A DNA stretch of 64,000 nt from Shimia_B sp038528385 (GTDB taxonomy: Bacteria > Pseudomonadota > Alphaproteobacteria > Rhodobacterales > Rhodobacteraceae): NCBI GenBank assembly GCA_038528385.1, contig JBCBET010000003.1:124001-188000 (forward strand), read 5' to 3'. The stretch's first letter is position 1; each line of letters begins with the position of its first letter. Below the pieces are notes generated by a model. It had not been told where the DNA came from. It saw only the letters and a list, made by a program, of their open reading frames with translations, and made no database searches. Below are positions 16,016 to 24,367 of the stretch, piece after piece. The position numbers and the translations under genes are program-made.

Positions 16016-19000
16016 TCAAGCCATGGAGGCCCGCGCCAGCGCCGCGCGCGCGGCGTCACGGGACACGGGCATCAGGTGCCGCGTCTGCGTCCAGAGGATG
16101 GCGGTTTCCACGCTCTTGCCCGGAAAGATCGCGCCGAGCGCTTCGGCATAGGCGCCGAGCTGGCGCAGGATCCCCTCGGGAACGTCCTCGGCGGTCTCGG
16201 GCACGATGCGGTTCGATTTGAAATCCACCGCGAGCACGCGGTCATCCTCGATCAGGAGCCTGTCGATGCTGCCCCGGAGCGGGCGCCCCGCAAAGGCGGG
16301 GAGGCGTGCGGTGACATCGACCTCCGCCAGCGTCCCCGGGGCAAAGAGCGCGGCGAGCGCGGGGTCGCCGAGCAGGGCCTCCGCCTCGGAAAGACAGTCC
16401 GTGAGACCCTCCCGCGCGGCGGCCTCCGCCCAGTCGCCCCGAGGCAGGGGAGGCAGCCGTTCGAGGAGCCGGTGAAGGGCCGATCCGCGGTCCAGCGCCT
16501 CCGGCGCCTCCTCGGTCCCCTCGAGGGTCTTCGCACCGCCGAGATCCGAGGGCCGCACCGCGCGGGAGCCGGGCGCAGCGGGCGGCGGCGGCACATCCAG
16601 TGGCGTCAGCGCCGCGGCGTCACCTGCGTCTGTGGGCTGCCTGTCCGCGGGCCAGGGCATGGGTTCGTAGCGCCACCCGCCCGCGATCTCGCGGAGCGGA
16701 CATCCCTCCAGCGCGCCCGCGATCTGCGCGTGCCAGCTCGTCTCCGCGCTCTCCGCCTTGCCCGCCGCGCCGACGATGAGCCAGCTCTCCGCCCGTGTCA
16801 TGGCCACGTAGAGCAGCCGCTGCCGTTCCTCCAGCGCGCGCTGCCGTGCGGCCTGGCGCGCCTCGATGAGGGGCACGGGCATGTCCTCGGCGCGCGGGGC
16901 CCAGGCCGGGCCGGCCTCGGTCTCGACGAGCGCGGGCGGGCGGGAGGCGCGCCGCTCCGCGGTGTCCGGCAGGATCACGATGGGCGCCTCGAGCCCCTTG
17001 GCCCCATGCACGGTCATCACCCGCACCACGTTCGCCGTGCCGTCGATCGCGCGTTTTACCTTGAGCGTGTCGGCCGCAAGCCAGGTGAGAAAGCCCGTGA
17101 GGCTCGGCGGTTCCGTCTGCTCGTAGGCGATGGACTGCGCGAGGAGCGCGTCGATGGCGTCCTCCGCCTCCGGGCCGAGCCGCGCCACGAGCGCCCGCCG
17201 CCCGCCGCCCCGGGTCAGGATCCGCTCGATGAGCTCGAAGGGCCGCAGGAAATCAGCCTGCGCCAGGAGGCCCTGCAACGCGGCCACCGTGTCCGGAAAA
17301 TCCGAGGCCCGGTCCCGCAGCGCCGGCCAGAGATAGCTCTGCACCCGGTGATGGGCGAGCTCGAAAAGCGCGCGCTCGTCCCAGCCGAAAAGCGGCGATT
17401 TCAGAGCCGATGCCAGCGAAAGATCGTCCTCCGGCGTGGCCAGAAAACTCAAGAGCGCGGTGATGTCGCGCACCGCGAGCTCTTGGGCGACATGGAGCTG
17501 ATCGGCGCCCGCCAGCGGGATGCCCGCGTTCTTGCAGGCGCGGATGATCTCGGAAAAGAGCGCGGAGCGGCTCTGCACGAGGATGAGGATATCCCGGGGC
17601 TCCACGGCCCTGTCCTGGCGCGCGCCGTCTTTCCACACGGGCAGCGTGCTGCGCTCCAGGATGGCGGCGATGCGCGCGGCCATGTCCTCGCCCAGCCGCC
17701 GCGCCGGGTCCTCCTGGCCCAGGGCATCGACGGCCTCCCACCACGGGGCGGGGTCGCTTTTTACATCGGCGAGAGGCTCCAGCAGGTCGACCCGGCCCGG
17801 CAGCGCGTCCTTGAAGGCGATGTGGTGGCTCGCCTGCCCCAGCCCGCGCTCGGCCCCCTCGGCAAAAACGCGGTCCACGACCTCCAGGATCGCCGGGGCG
17901 GACCGGAAGGAATGCTCGAGCGCCAGCGACTGAAGCGGCTCCTCCGCCGCCCCGAGCATCTCTTCGAAATGCGCGTGAGAGCTGTCGAAGGCGCGTGGAT
18001 CGGCCCCCTGGAAGGAATAAATCGACTGCTTCTTGTCGCCGACGACAAAGACGGTACGCGCCGCGTCCTCCCGCGCGCCCTGCCCGGCGAGGATCTCGGC
18101 CGCGAGCGCCTTGATGATCTCCCACTGTTCGGGCGACGTGTCCTGCGCCTCGTCCACGAGGATGTGGTCGATACCGCCGTCGAGCCGGAAAAGCACCCAG
18201 GCGGCCACATCGCTCTCGGCCAGCAGCGCCCGCGTCCGCGCGATGAGATCGTCGAAATCGAGCCATCCGCCCTGCGCCTTCTTCGCCTCGTAGGCGGGCA
18301 GGAAATCCGCCGCGAAAGCGTGAAGCGCCCAGTCCCGCGCCGCAGCCACAAGCCCGGTGCGCCGCGGCCGCGCCTCCGCCACCCGCTCCATGAGCGCGTG
18401 AAACGCGTCCGTGAGTGCCGGGCCGAGCAGGTCCTTGCCCGCTTTCGTCGGCACCCGCGGGGATTTCGACGTGAAGGGCTGTGTTCTGTCCGCGCCGTAG
18501 ACGAACATGTCCTCGAGCTCCGCAAAGACCGCCGGTGTCGCAGGGGAGAGATCGAGCGCCGCGATGCGGGCGGCCAGTTTCTGATCGTTCGCCCCCGACC
18601 TCTGGAGCCCCGCCGCCACCTGCGTCAGGAGGGCGTCATCACCGGGCGCGAGCACGCTCCTTGCGTGGGCGGCCCAGTCGTAGCCCGGCGGCAGGCCGAA
18701 CGCGGCCCAGACCGCCTCCTTCGTTTTCGGCTGTATCAGAGCCGATTTATGCCTCAAAATCTCGTCGAGCCACGCGCCGAGATCGTCGTGCGTCTGCTCC
18801 GCGGCCATGGCCGGAAATCCCGGCGCGCCGTCCCGCGCCAGGGCGTCCAGCACCTCGCGCTGCATGAGGTGGGAGACGCGCTGATCCATCTCCCTGAAAT
18901 CCGGAGACACGCCCGCCTCCAGCGGAAAGCGGCGCAGGATCGCGGCGCAAAACGCGTGGATGGTCTGGATCTTGAGCCCGCCCGGCGTCTCGATGGCCCG

Positions 19001-19324
19001 GGCGAAGAGCGTGCGCGCGCGGGCGAGTTCCGCGACGGTGAGGGTCTCTTCCACGCCGATCTCGCGCAGCGCCGCGCGCAGCGCATCCTCGCGCTGCATC
19101 GCCCAGGTGCCGAGCTTGGCGAAGAGGCGGTTCTGCATCTCGCTCGCCGCCGCCTTGGTGTAGGTGAGGCAAAGGATCCGCTGCGGCTCCACCCCGGTGA
19201 GCAGGAGCCGCGCGACGCGATCGGTGAGCACCCGCGTTTTCCCGGACCCGGCATTGGCCGTGAGCCAGGTGGAGCGGCCCGGCGTCGCCGCGCGAAGCTG
19301 TCGGCGGGTGGCCTCGTTCGTCAC
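16016..19324 (-). CDS. addA: AddA helicase-nuclease subunit of double-strand break repair
   Basis: 1102 residues from a GTG at 19322-19324 that overlaps the addB stop (GTGA). It is a UvrD/RecB-type superfamily 1 helicase: Walker A TANAGSGKTR (about 22-31), Walker B ILVDEAQDTSPEQW near 390, and motif V/VI-like VMTVHGAKGLEAP and LLYVAMTRAE in the second half. The C-terminal PD-(D/E)XK nuclease is shown by VLAVDFKSNR and the LRQLGAYAEAL helix near residue 1050. With AddB it processes DNA ends to 3' tails for RecA loading. A frame further upstream (to 19879) is only the antisense extension inside addB. Confidence 0.95.
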   Translation of the reverse strand: MTNEATRRQLRAATPGRSTWLTANAGSGKTRVLTDRVARLLLTGVEPQRILCLTYTKAAASEMQNRLFAKLGTWAMQREDALRAALREIGVEETLTVAELARARTLFARAIETPGGLKIQTIHAFCAAILRRFPLEAGVSPDFREMDQRVSHLMQREVLDALARDGAPGFPAMAAEQTHDDLGAWLDEILRHKSALIQPKTKEAVWAAFGLPPGYDWAAHARSVLAPGDDALLTQVAAGLQRSGANDQKLAARIAALDLSPATPAVFAELEDMFVYGADRTQPFTSKSPRVPTKAGKDLLGPALTDAFHALMERVAEARPRRTGLVAAARDWALHAFAADFLPAYEAKKAQGGWLDFDDLIARTRALLAESDVAAWVLFRLDGGIDHILVDEAQDTSPEQWEIIKALAAEILAGQGAREDAARTVFVVGDKKQSIYSFQGADPRAFDSSHAHFEEMLGAAEEPLQSLALEHSFRSAPAILEVVDRVFAEGAERGLGQASHHIAFKDALPGRVDLLEPLADVKSDPAPWWEAVDALGQEDPARRLGEDMAARIAAILERSTLPVWKDGARQDRAVEPRDILILVQSRSALFSEIIRACKNAGIPLAGADQLHVAQELAVRDITALLSFLATPEDDLSLASALKSPLFGWDERALFELAHHRVQSYLWPALRDRASDFPDTVAALQGLLAQADFLRPFELIERILTRGGGRRALVARLGPEAEDAIDALLAQSIAYEQTEPPSLTGFLTWLAADTLKVKRAIDGTANVVRVMTVHGAKGLEAPIVILPDTAERRASRPPALVETEAGPAWAPRAEDMPVPLIEARQAARQRALEERQRLLYVAMTRAESWLIVGAAGKAESAETSWHAQIAGALEGCPLREIAGGWRYEPMPWPADRQPTDAGDAAALTPLDVPPPPAAPGSRAVRPSDLGGAKTLEGTEEAPEALDRGSALHRLLERLPPLPRGDWAEAAAREGLTDCLSEAEALLGDPALAALFAPGTLAEVDVTARLPAFAGRPLRGSIDRLLIEDDRVLAVDFKSNRIVPETAEDVPEGILRQLGAYAEALGAIFPGKSVETAILWTQTRHLMPVSRDAARAALARASMA

Positions 19325-22206
19325 AGCCGCACCTTTTGGGGCGTGTCGACGCTCGACCATTCGCCGTACCGGCTCACCAGGTCGTAGGGGCTCGCATCGG
19401 TCTGCTTTTCCATGGCGCGGCGGGCGGTAAAACCGTGATCCGGCGCGAGCATCCTGGCGATGAGGTCGATGAAGAGCGCGTGGGTGTCTTCGGCGTCGAG
19501 CGGCGCCTCCCGTTCCTCGGGGCTGCCGCCGAGCCCGATGAAGGCCGCCCGCGCCACCGGCGCGACGCCCACGGCCTCGAACGCGCCGCGCTCGACCATC
19601 ATCGCCTCGAGCAGGAGCTGTTTGTCGAAGAGCGCCTGTTGCTTGTCGCTGGGCGGCTTGCCGGTCTTGTAATCGTAGATGCGCGCGCGCCCGTCGGTGT
19701 CGAGGTCGATCCGGTCCGCCTCCCCCGTGAGCATGAAGTCCGGGTTTCGGAAACCCAGCGCGCCCTTCGTTTCGAGCGCGCTTTGCGCGAGGCCGTTGCC
19801 GCGCGTCTCCTCCGTCGTCACGAACCAGGGCGCCACGCGCTCCAGCCGCGCCTGCCACATGGCGCGGGCGGCGGGCCATTGGACCTCCGCCTGCAGGACC
19901 TGCGCCGCCGTCGCCGAGACCGCATCTACCGCGCGTTCACGGTCCTGCGGGAGGCCTTGCGCCATGACTTGCTCCATCACCTTGTGCAGCACCGTCCCGC
20001 GCAGCAGCGCGTCCGGTTCGGCCTGTATAGGGTCTAGTTCGCGGAGCCGGAGGACGTGGCGCGCGTAAATCGCGTAGGGGTCGCGGATGAGCGTCTTGAT
20101 CTCCGTGACCGACAGCTTCCGCGGACGGGCGGCCACCGGGGGAACGGGCGCCGGGCGCGGCGCCGGGGCCACCCGCGGCGCGAGATCGAGGCGGCGCGCA
20201 TCCTCCCGCCAGCGCGCGCCCCGGGCCAGCATGGCGTCGAGCGCGGCGGGCCCGCCCTGCTCCGGCAGCCCGCGGAGCAGCGTCACCACGCGGTTGAGCC
20301 AGCGGGAGGGCACCGTCTCCGCATCGTCGGATTTCGTCGCCCGCGTCAGCCAGACCTCCGCCGCCCCCGCCGCTTGCTGGAAGTCATGCGCCGAAAGGCC
20401 CACCTGCCGCTCGGGCGAGCGCAGGCCGAGCACGCGCCGCAGGTCGCGGTTGAGCCAGGGATCGGCCGCTGCGGCCTCGGGCCAGCTCCCCTCGTTGAGC
20501 CCGCCCAGGATCACGAGTTCCGCCCCCTGCGCGCGCGCGTCGAGCGTGCCCCAAATCATGAGGCCCGGATGGGTCACGTTCTGGATGTTCATGGGCTCCG
20601 CGGCGAGGGCCCGTGTGAGGAGGGTGAGGGGCTCGACCTCCGGCAGGCGGTCATCGTCGCGCGCCAGCGCCTCGAGCTCCGCCAGGAGAGCATCGGCCGC
20701 GCGGCCCGCCGCCTCCTCCCAGAGCGCTCCGCTTCCCGTCGCGCCCGGGCCTGCGGCGAGCGCTTCCGCCGTGCGCCGCAACCAGGCGAGGAACGCGGGC
20801 AGCGTGTCGAGCGCGGGCAGCGTCAAAAGCTCCGTGAGCCAGGCACCCCAGGCCGCGCGCTGGTCATCTTCGCCGGCCCAGGCCGCGATGTGGCGGGGCT
20901 CCGGGAAGGGGGGTCCGCGGCGGCGGAGCTGCATCTCCAGCGCGCGCGTCATCAGAAGGTGCGGACCCCGGCCCGCGCCCTCCGCCTGCGCGCCCTTGGC
21001 CACGAGCGGATGCTTCAGGAGCGCGATGAGCGCCTGCGCCGACAGGCCCTGCCGCGCCACGCCCGCAAGCTGCCGCAGGAGCCGGCCGGGCGCGGTGAGA
21101 GAAAGCGGCGTCCCCGCGGAATCGTCGGCCACGATCCCCCAGCGGTCGAGCGCCGCCGCCACCCGCCGCGTGAGCCCCCGGTCGGGCGAGATGAGTGCCG
21201 CGCGCGTGCCCTCCGCCGCCGCCTGACGGAGGCGGAGCGCGATGGCATTGGCCTCCTCCCGCTGGTCGCGCGCCTCAAGGAGCGTGATCCCCCCCGTCCC
21301 TCCCGTGGGCCCGTCGAGCGCGTCGAACGCGGGACCCTCGCGGAGCCATTGATGCGTCACCGGCGCGGGCCGGAGCGCCAGCGACAAAAGCCGCCCCCGG
21401 GCCGGGTCCGGCGCCTGCCCGAGGAGCCGGACGTCCCCCGGCGCGATCCCCATGGCATCGAGAAGCGCGAGGAAACGGTATTGCGGGTGATCCTCTTCGG
21501 CCCCGTCGCGCAGCGTCTCCCACGTCTTTTCGGGTGTATCAGGGTCGAAACCCGGCAGAACGACCGCCCCGCGCGGCAGCCGCGCGATGGCCCGGAGGAG
21601 CCGCGCCGTGGGACCCCGGGACCCGGTGGAGCCCACGGCCACGACCGGCCCCAGAGGCGGCGCGGCGTCCCAGGCGGCAAGGAGCGCCGTCACCTGGCCG
21701 CCGAGCCCGCCCATGTCCCCCTGCGCTTCGAAATCGGCCGCGATGCGCGCGAGCCTGAGCGCCCGCTCCCAATGGGCGCTCTGCGTGCCGAGGTCGAGCG
21801 CTTCGAGCGTGGGAAAACCGACCCCCTCCTCCTCCATCTCGGTGAGGAGGTCGGCCAGCGACCCGGCGAGGTCATAGGCGGTGGCGGACGTGCCGATCTC
21901 CCCCGCGGCCCGCAGCAACCGCGCCAGGTCGAGCTGGCGCCGCACCCGAGGCACGCCGCCCGGGGCGGGCAGCAGACATTCGGGCGCGAGAGCCTGCAAA
22001 TCGGTGATGAGCGACATCGACGGCAAAAGCCGGGGCGGCCCCGCCTCGAACACCTCCCGGAGGCGCGTGAGCATGCGGCCCGAATTGGCCACGAGCCGCA
22101 GGCGCGGCCATTCATCGGGCTCCTTGACTCGCGCGGCGAGCGCGTCGATCACCGTGGCCGGGAAATCCGCACCAGGCGGCACGCCGTAGACGCCGGGCTC
22201 AAGCAC
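19321..22206 (-). CDS. addB: AddB nuclease subunit of double-strand break repair
   Basis: 961 residues from a GTG at 22204-22206 that overlaps the end of murU; the protein then begins LEPGVYGVPPGADFP, as in alphaproteobacterial AddB. The C-terminal nuclease motif is RIYDYKTGKPP (about residue 860), the conserved D-Y-K. I see only one cysteine in the whole protein (in LAPECLLPAP), so the four-cysteine iron-sulfur staple of Bacillus AddB is absent. It partners AddA, translated by stop-start overlap. It lacks an obvious Walker A, consistent with a non-helicase recognition and nuclease subunit. Confidence 0.93.
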   Translation of the reverse strand: MLEPGVYGVPPGADFPATVIDALAARVKEPDEWPRLRLVANSGRMLTRLREVFEAGPPRLLPSMSLITDLQALAPECLLPAPGGVPRVRRQLDLARLLRAAGEIGTSATAYDLAGSLADLLTEMEEEGVGFPTLEALDLGTQSAHWERALRLARIAADFEAQGDMGGLGGQVTALLAAWDAAPPLGPVVAVGSTGSRGPTARLLRAIARLPRGAVVLPGFDPDTPEKTWETLRDGAEEDHPQYRFLALLDAMGIAPGDVRLLGQAPDPARGRLLSLALRPAPVTHQWLREGPAFDALDGPTGGTGGITLLEARDQREEANAIALRLRQAAAEGTRAALISPDRGLTRRVAAALDRWGIVADDSAGTPLSLTAPGRLLRQLAGVARQGLSAQALIALLKHPLVAKGAQAEGAGRGPHLLMTRALEMQLRRRGPPFPEPRHIAAWAGEDDQRAAWGAWLTELLTLPALDTLPAFLAWLRRTAEALAAGPGATGSGALWEEAAGRAADALLAELEALARDDDRLPEVEPLTLLTRALAAEPMNIQNVTHPGLMIWGTLDARAQGAELVILGGLNEGSWPEAAAADPWLNRDLRRVLGLRSPERQVGLSAHDFQQAAGAAEVWLTRATKSDDAETVPSRWLNRVVTLLRGLPEQGGPAALDAMLARGARWREDARRLDLAPRVAPAPRPAPVPPVAARPRKLSVTEIKTLIRDPYAIYARHVLRLRELDPIQAEPDALLRGTVLHKVMEQVMAQGLPQDRERAVDAVSATAAQVLQAEVQWPAARAMWQARLERVAPWFVTTEETRGNGLAQSALETKGALGFRNPDFMLTGEADRIDLDTDGRARIYDYKTGKPPSDKQQALFDKQLLLEAMMVERGAFEAVGVAPVARAAFIGLGGSPEEREAPLDAEDTHALFIDLIARMLAPDHGFTARRAMEKQTDASPYDLVSRYGEWSSVDTPQKVRL

Positions 22207-22876
22207 CGACCATCTCCTCCGCCAGCGCGATGGAGGCCGGACGCCCCACATCGCACCAGTGCCCGGGATAGAGCGCCGCGCGGAGCGTGTCGCGGGCGAT
22301 CATCGCGTCCCAAAGCGGGTTGAATGAAAAGACGTCCCCCGGCTCCGCGGCCACGACGGCCCCGTCGATGATCTGCGCGCCCGTGTAGACGACGCCGGGC
22401 CCCCGGCGGAGCCGTCCGGCCGTGTCCATGGCGAAATCACCGATGTCCTCGCGCCCGCGCGCCCGCGCGACGGGCACGCAGAGGAGAAGCGCCTCGAGCC
22501 CGTCCCGCCAGCCCTCTCGCAGCACCTCGAACGGGTTCGGCCCGTCCCACACTGCATCCGAATTCATCGTGAAGACCGGGCCGGGGCCCAGCGCGGGCAG
22601 CGCGTTCTTCAACCCTCCGCCCGTGTCGAGGAGCGTGTCCTCCAGGAGGACGGTCACCGGCTCCGGCGCGAGGGCTGCCTCGATCTGTGCGGCCTTGTAA
22701 TGCGCGTTGACGACGATGGGCGCGAGGCCCGCCGCCTGCGCCGGGCGAAGGGCGTGGTGGAGGAGCGTTTGACCGGCCACCTCGATGAGCGGCTTCGGCC
22801 GCGCCTCGGTGAGCGGTGCCATGCGCGTGCCGAGGCCCGCCGCGAAGATCATGCAAGCGTGGGGACGGTGCCGCAT
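22199..22876 (-). CDS. murU: Nucleotidyltransferase, MurU-like (N-acetylmuramate-1-P uridylyltransferase)
   Basis: 225 residues. MIFAAGLGTRMAPLTEARPK near the N-terminus is the signature of sugar-1-phosphate nucleotidyltransferases, and FTMNSDAVWDG near 100 holds the metal-binding Asp. In the MurU pathway the enzyme turns N-acetylmuramate-1-phosphate into UDP-N-acetylmuramate, recycling cell-wall sugar. The gene beside the AmgK-like kinase is the known pairing for that route, so the specific call rests on context. The start could be 22876 or the ATG at 22852 that overlaps the amgK stop; I keep 22876 because homologues carry a short lead before the signature. Confidence 0.8.
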   Translation of the reverse strand: MRHRPHACMIFAAGLGTRMAPLTEARPKPLIEVAGQTLLHHALRPAQAAGLAPIVVNAHYKAAQIEAALAPEPVTVLLEDTLLDTGGGLKNALPALGPGPVFTMNSDAVWDGPNPFEVLREGWRDGLEALLLCVPVARARGREDIGDFAMDTAGRLRRGPGVVYTGAQIIDGAVVAAEPGDVFSFNPLWDAMIARDTLRAALYPGHWCDVGRPASIALAEEMVGA

Positions 22877-23856
22877 CGTGCCTTGAGGTCCGAGAGATGG
22901 CGGGCGCTGGGCGGCGGCAGGACGGCCTCCACCGTCTCACGCAGGGTGCTGAGCCCGGGATGCGCGAGGTCCGCCGTGAGGTGGTCCCAGACCCGGGGGA
23001 TGAGATCGACGTAGTGCGGTTTCCCGAAATGGAGCGAGAGACGCGCGAAGACGCCGAGGATGCGCAGGTTGCGCTGGGCGCCCTGGGCCGCGAGCTGGGC
23101 TGTGAGCGTATCGGTGTCGAGGCCCGAGAGCCGCGCGAACCGGCCCCGGGCGGCCTGTGCCACGGGCGCGGAGACATCGCGGCGCGCATCGCGGATGAGG
23201 GAGGCGAGATCGTAGCTCGGCTGGCCCAGTCGCGCGTCCTGGAAATCGAGGAGGCCCACGCGCGCCAGCCCCCTGCGCTGCGGCAGCCAGAGGAGGTTTT
23301 CGGCGTGGTAGTCCCGCAGAGCGACCACGGGGCGGCCCGTTTCCGTGGCCGCGAGCGCCGTGCGGCAGGCGGCTTCCAGCGCGGGCCGGGCCTCCGGCGC
23401 GCGGACATACCAGCGCGCGGCGAGCCCGGCGAGGGGGGCCATCGTTTCCGCGTCGTAGGCGGCGAGCCCCGGCATGGGTGGCGCCTCTTGGAGCCGGGCG
23501 AGCACGTCCGTGGCTGCGTCGTAGAGCGGCGCCTCGAGCGCGGGGTCCGCGCGGACGACCCGGGCAAAGAGCGCATCGCCCAGGTCCTCGAGGAGGAGGA
23601 AGCCCGTCGCCGCATCGGCGTCGAGGATCGCGGGGGCGGAGAGGCCGAGCCCTGCGAGGTGGCCGGCGACGTCGAGGAACGGGCGCACGTCCTCGCCCCG
23701 CTCCGGCGGGCTGTCCATGAGGATCGCGGGGTGCCCGGCGGCGGAGGTGAGCCGGAAATAGCGGCGGTTCGAGGCGTCGCCCGCCAGGGGCCTGAGCTCC
23801 GCACCGCGCCAGTCGGTTCCCGCGAGGAAGGACCTCGCCCGCGCCTCGCGGTTCAT
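22849..23856 (-). CDS. amgK: Aminoglycoside-phosphotransferase-fold kinase, AmgK-like
   Basis: 335 residues from the ATG at 23854-23856, overlapping the tsaE stop by 4 bp. It has the APH fold: PLAGDASNRRYFRL (about 22-35, nucleotide loop), LRDYHAENLLWLP near 205 (catalytic Asp and Asn) and LLDFQDARLGQPSYDL near 228 (metal-binding Asp). AmgK phosphorylates the anomeric position of N-acetylmuramate and N-acetylglucosamine; the product is the MurU substrate. Older annotations call this family a predicted phosphotransferase next to YjeE. The adjacency to murU makes AmgK the best reading. Confidence 0.85.
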   Translation of the reverse strand: MNREARARSFLAGTDWRGAELRPLAGDASNRRYFRLTSAAGHPAILMDSPPERGEDVRPFLDVAGHLAGLGLSAPAILDADAATGFLLLEDLGDALFARVVRADPALEAPLYDAATDVLARLQEAPPMPGLAAYDAETMAPLAGLAARWYVRAPEARPALEAACRTALAATETGRPVVALRDYHAENLLWLPQRRGLARVGLLDFQDARLGQPSYDLASLIRDARRDVSAPVAQAARGRFARLSGLDTDTLTAQLAAQGAQRNLRILGVFARLSLHFGKPHYVDLIPRVWDHLTADLAHPGLSTLRETVEAVLPPPSARHLSDLKARCGTVPTLA

Positions 23857-24320
23857 GGCAGTGCCTCCCAACGGGCATCGCCGGTGATCGTCAGGCGGCG
23901 CGCCTCCGCGCCCGTGATCTCGAAACGCAGATGCTGCGCGTGGGGGGGCGTGAGCCCTCCGAGCCGGTCCGGCCACTCGATGAGCGTCACGGCGGTGCCG
24001 AAGGCCTCCTCGAGGCCCAGCTCCACCAGGTCGTCGGCGCCCCGCAGCCGGTAGAGGTCGCAATGCCAGATCTCGAAATGCGGCGTCTCGTAGGTCTGGA
24101 CCAGCGTGAAGGTGGGCGAGGGGATATCCTCCGGCTCGGCCAGGAGCGGCTGGATGAGCGCGCGGGCGAAGGTGGTCTTGCCCGCGCCCAGGTCGCCGTC
24201 GAGCAGCAGGCAGTCCCCGGCGCGCAGGGTGCTTGCCACGCGCCCTGCGAACGCTTCCGTCGCGGCGAGATCGGGCAGGGAGACATGGACAGGATGCGCG
24301 GTCGCCGCGGGCAGGAGCAT
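23853..24320 (-). CDS. tsaE: tRNA t6A biosynthesis ATPase TsaE
   Basis: 155 residues. Walker A is GDLGAGKTTFAR (about 42-53), followed by SPTFTLVQTYE near 68 and the IEWPDRLG motif near 114, which are diagnostic of TsaE/YjeE. The protein binds the TsaD-TsaB complex and uses ATP to drive the threonylcarbamoyl transfer cycle on ANN-decoding tRNAs. tsaD is in the same window at 40549-41631. It is the first gene of the overlapping run ending at trxA. The PAS gene upstream ends 47 bp away. Confidence 0.95.
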   Translation of the reverse strand: MLLPAATAHPVHVSLPDLAATEAFAGRVASTLRAGDCLLLDGDLGAGKTTFARALIQPLLAEPEDIPSPTFTLVQTYETPHFEIWHCDLYRLRGADDLVELGLEEAFGTAVTLIEWPDRLGGLTPPHAQHLRFEITGAEARRLTITGDARWEALP

Positions 24321-24367
24321 GGCGGCAGATTACCCGCGCGCCCGCCCCGCGCAACCCGTTCCTCGGC

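Noticed and set aside
15926..19387. An 1153-codon plus-strand open frame opposite addA
   Set aside because: GC-rich antisense frames stay open by chance. AddA motifs on the minus strand are unambiguous and this frame has none.
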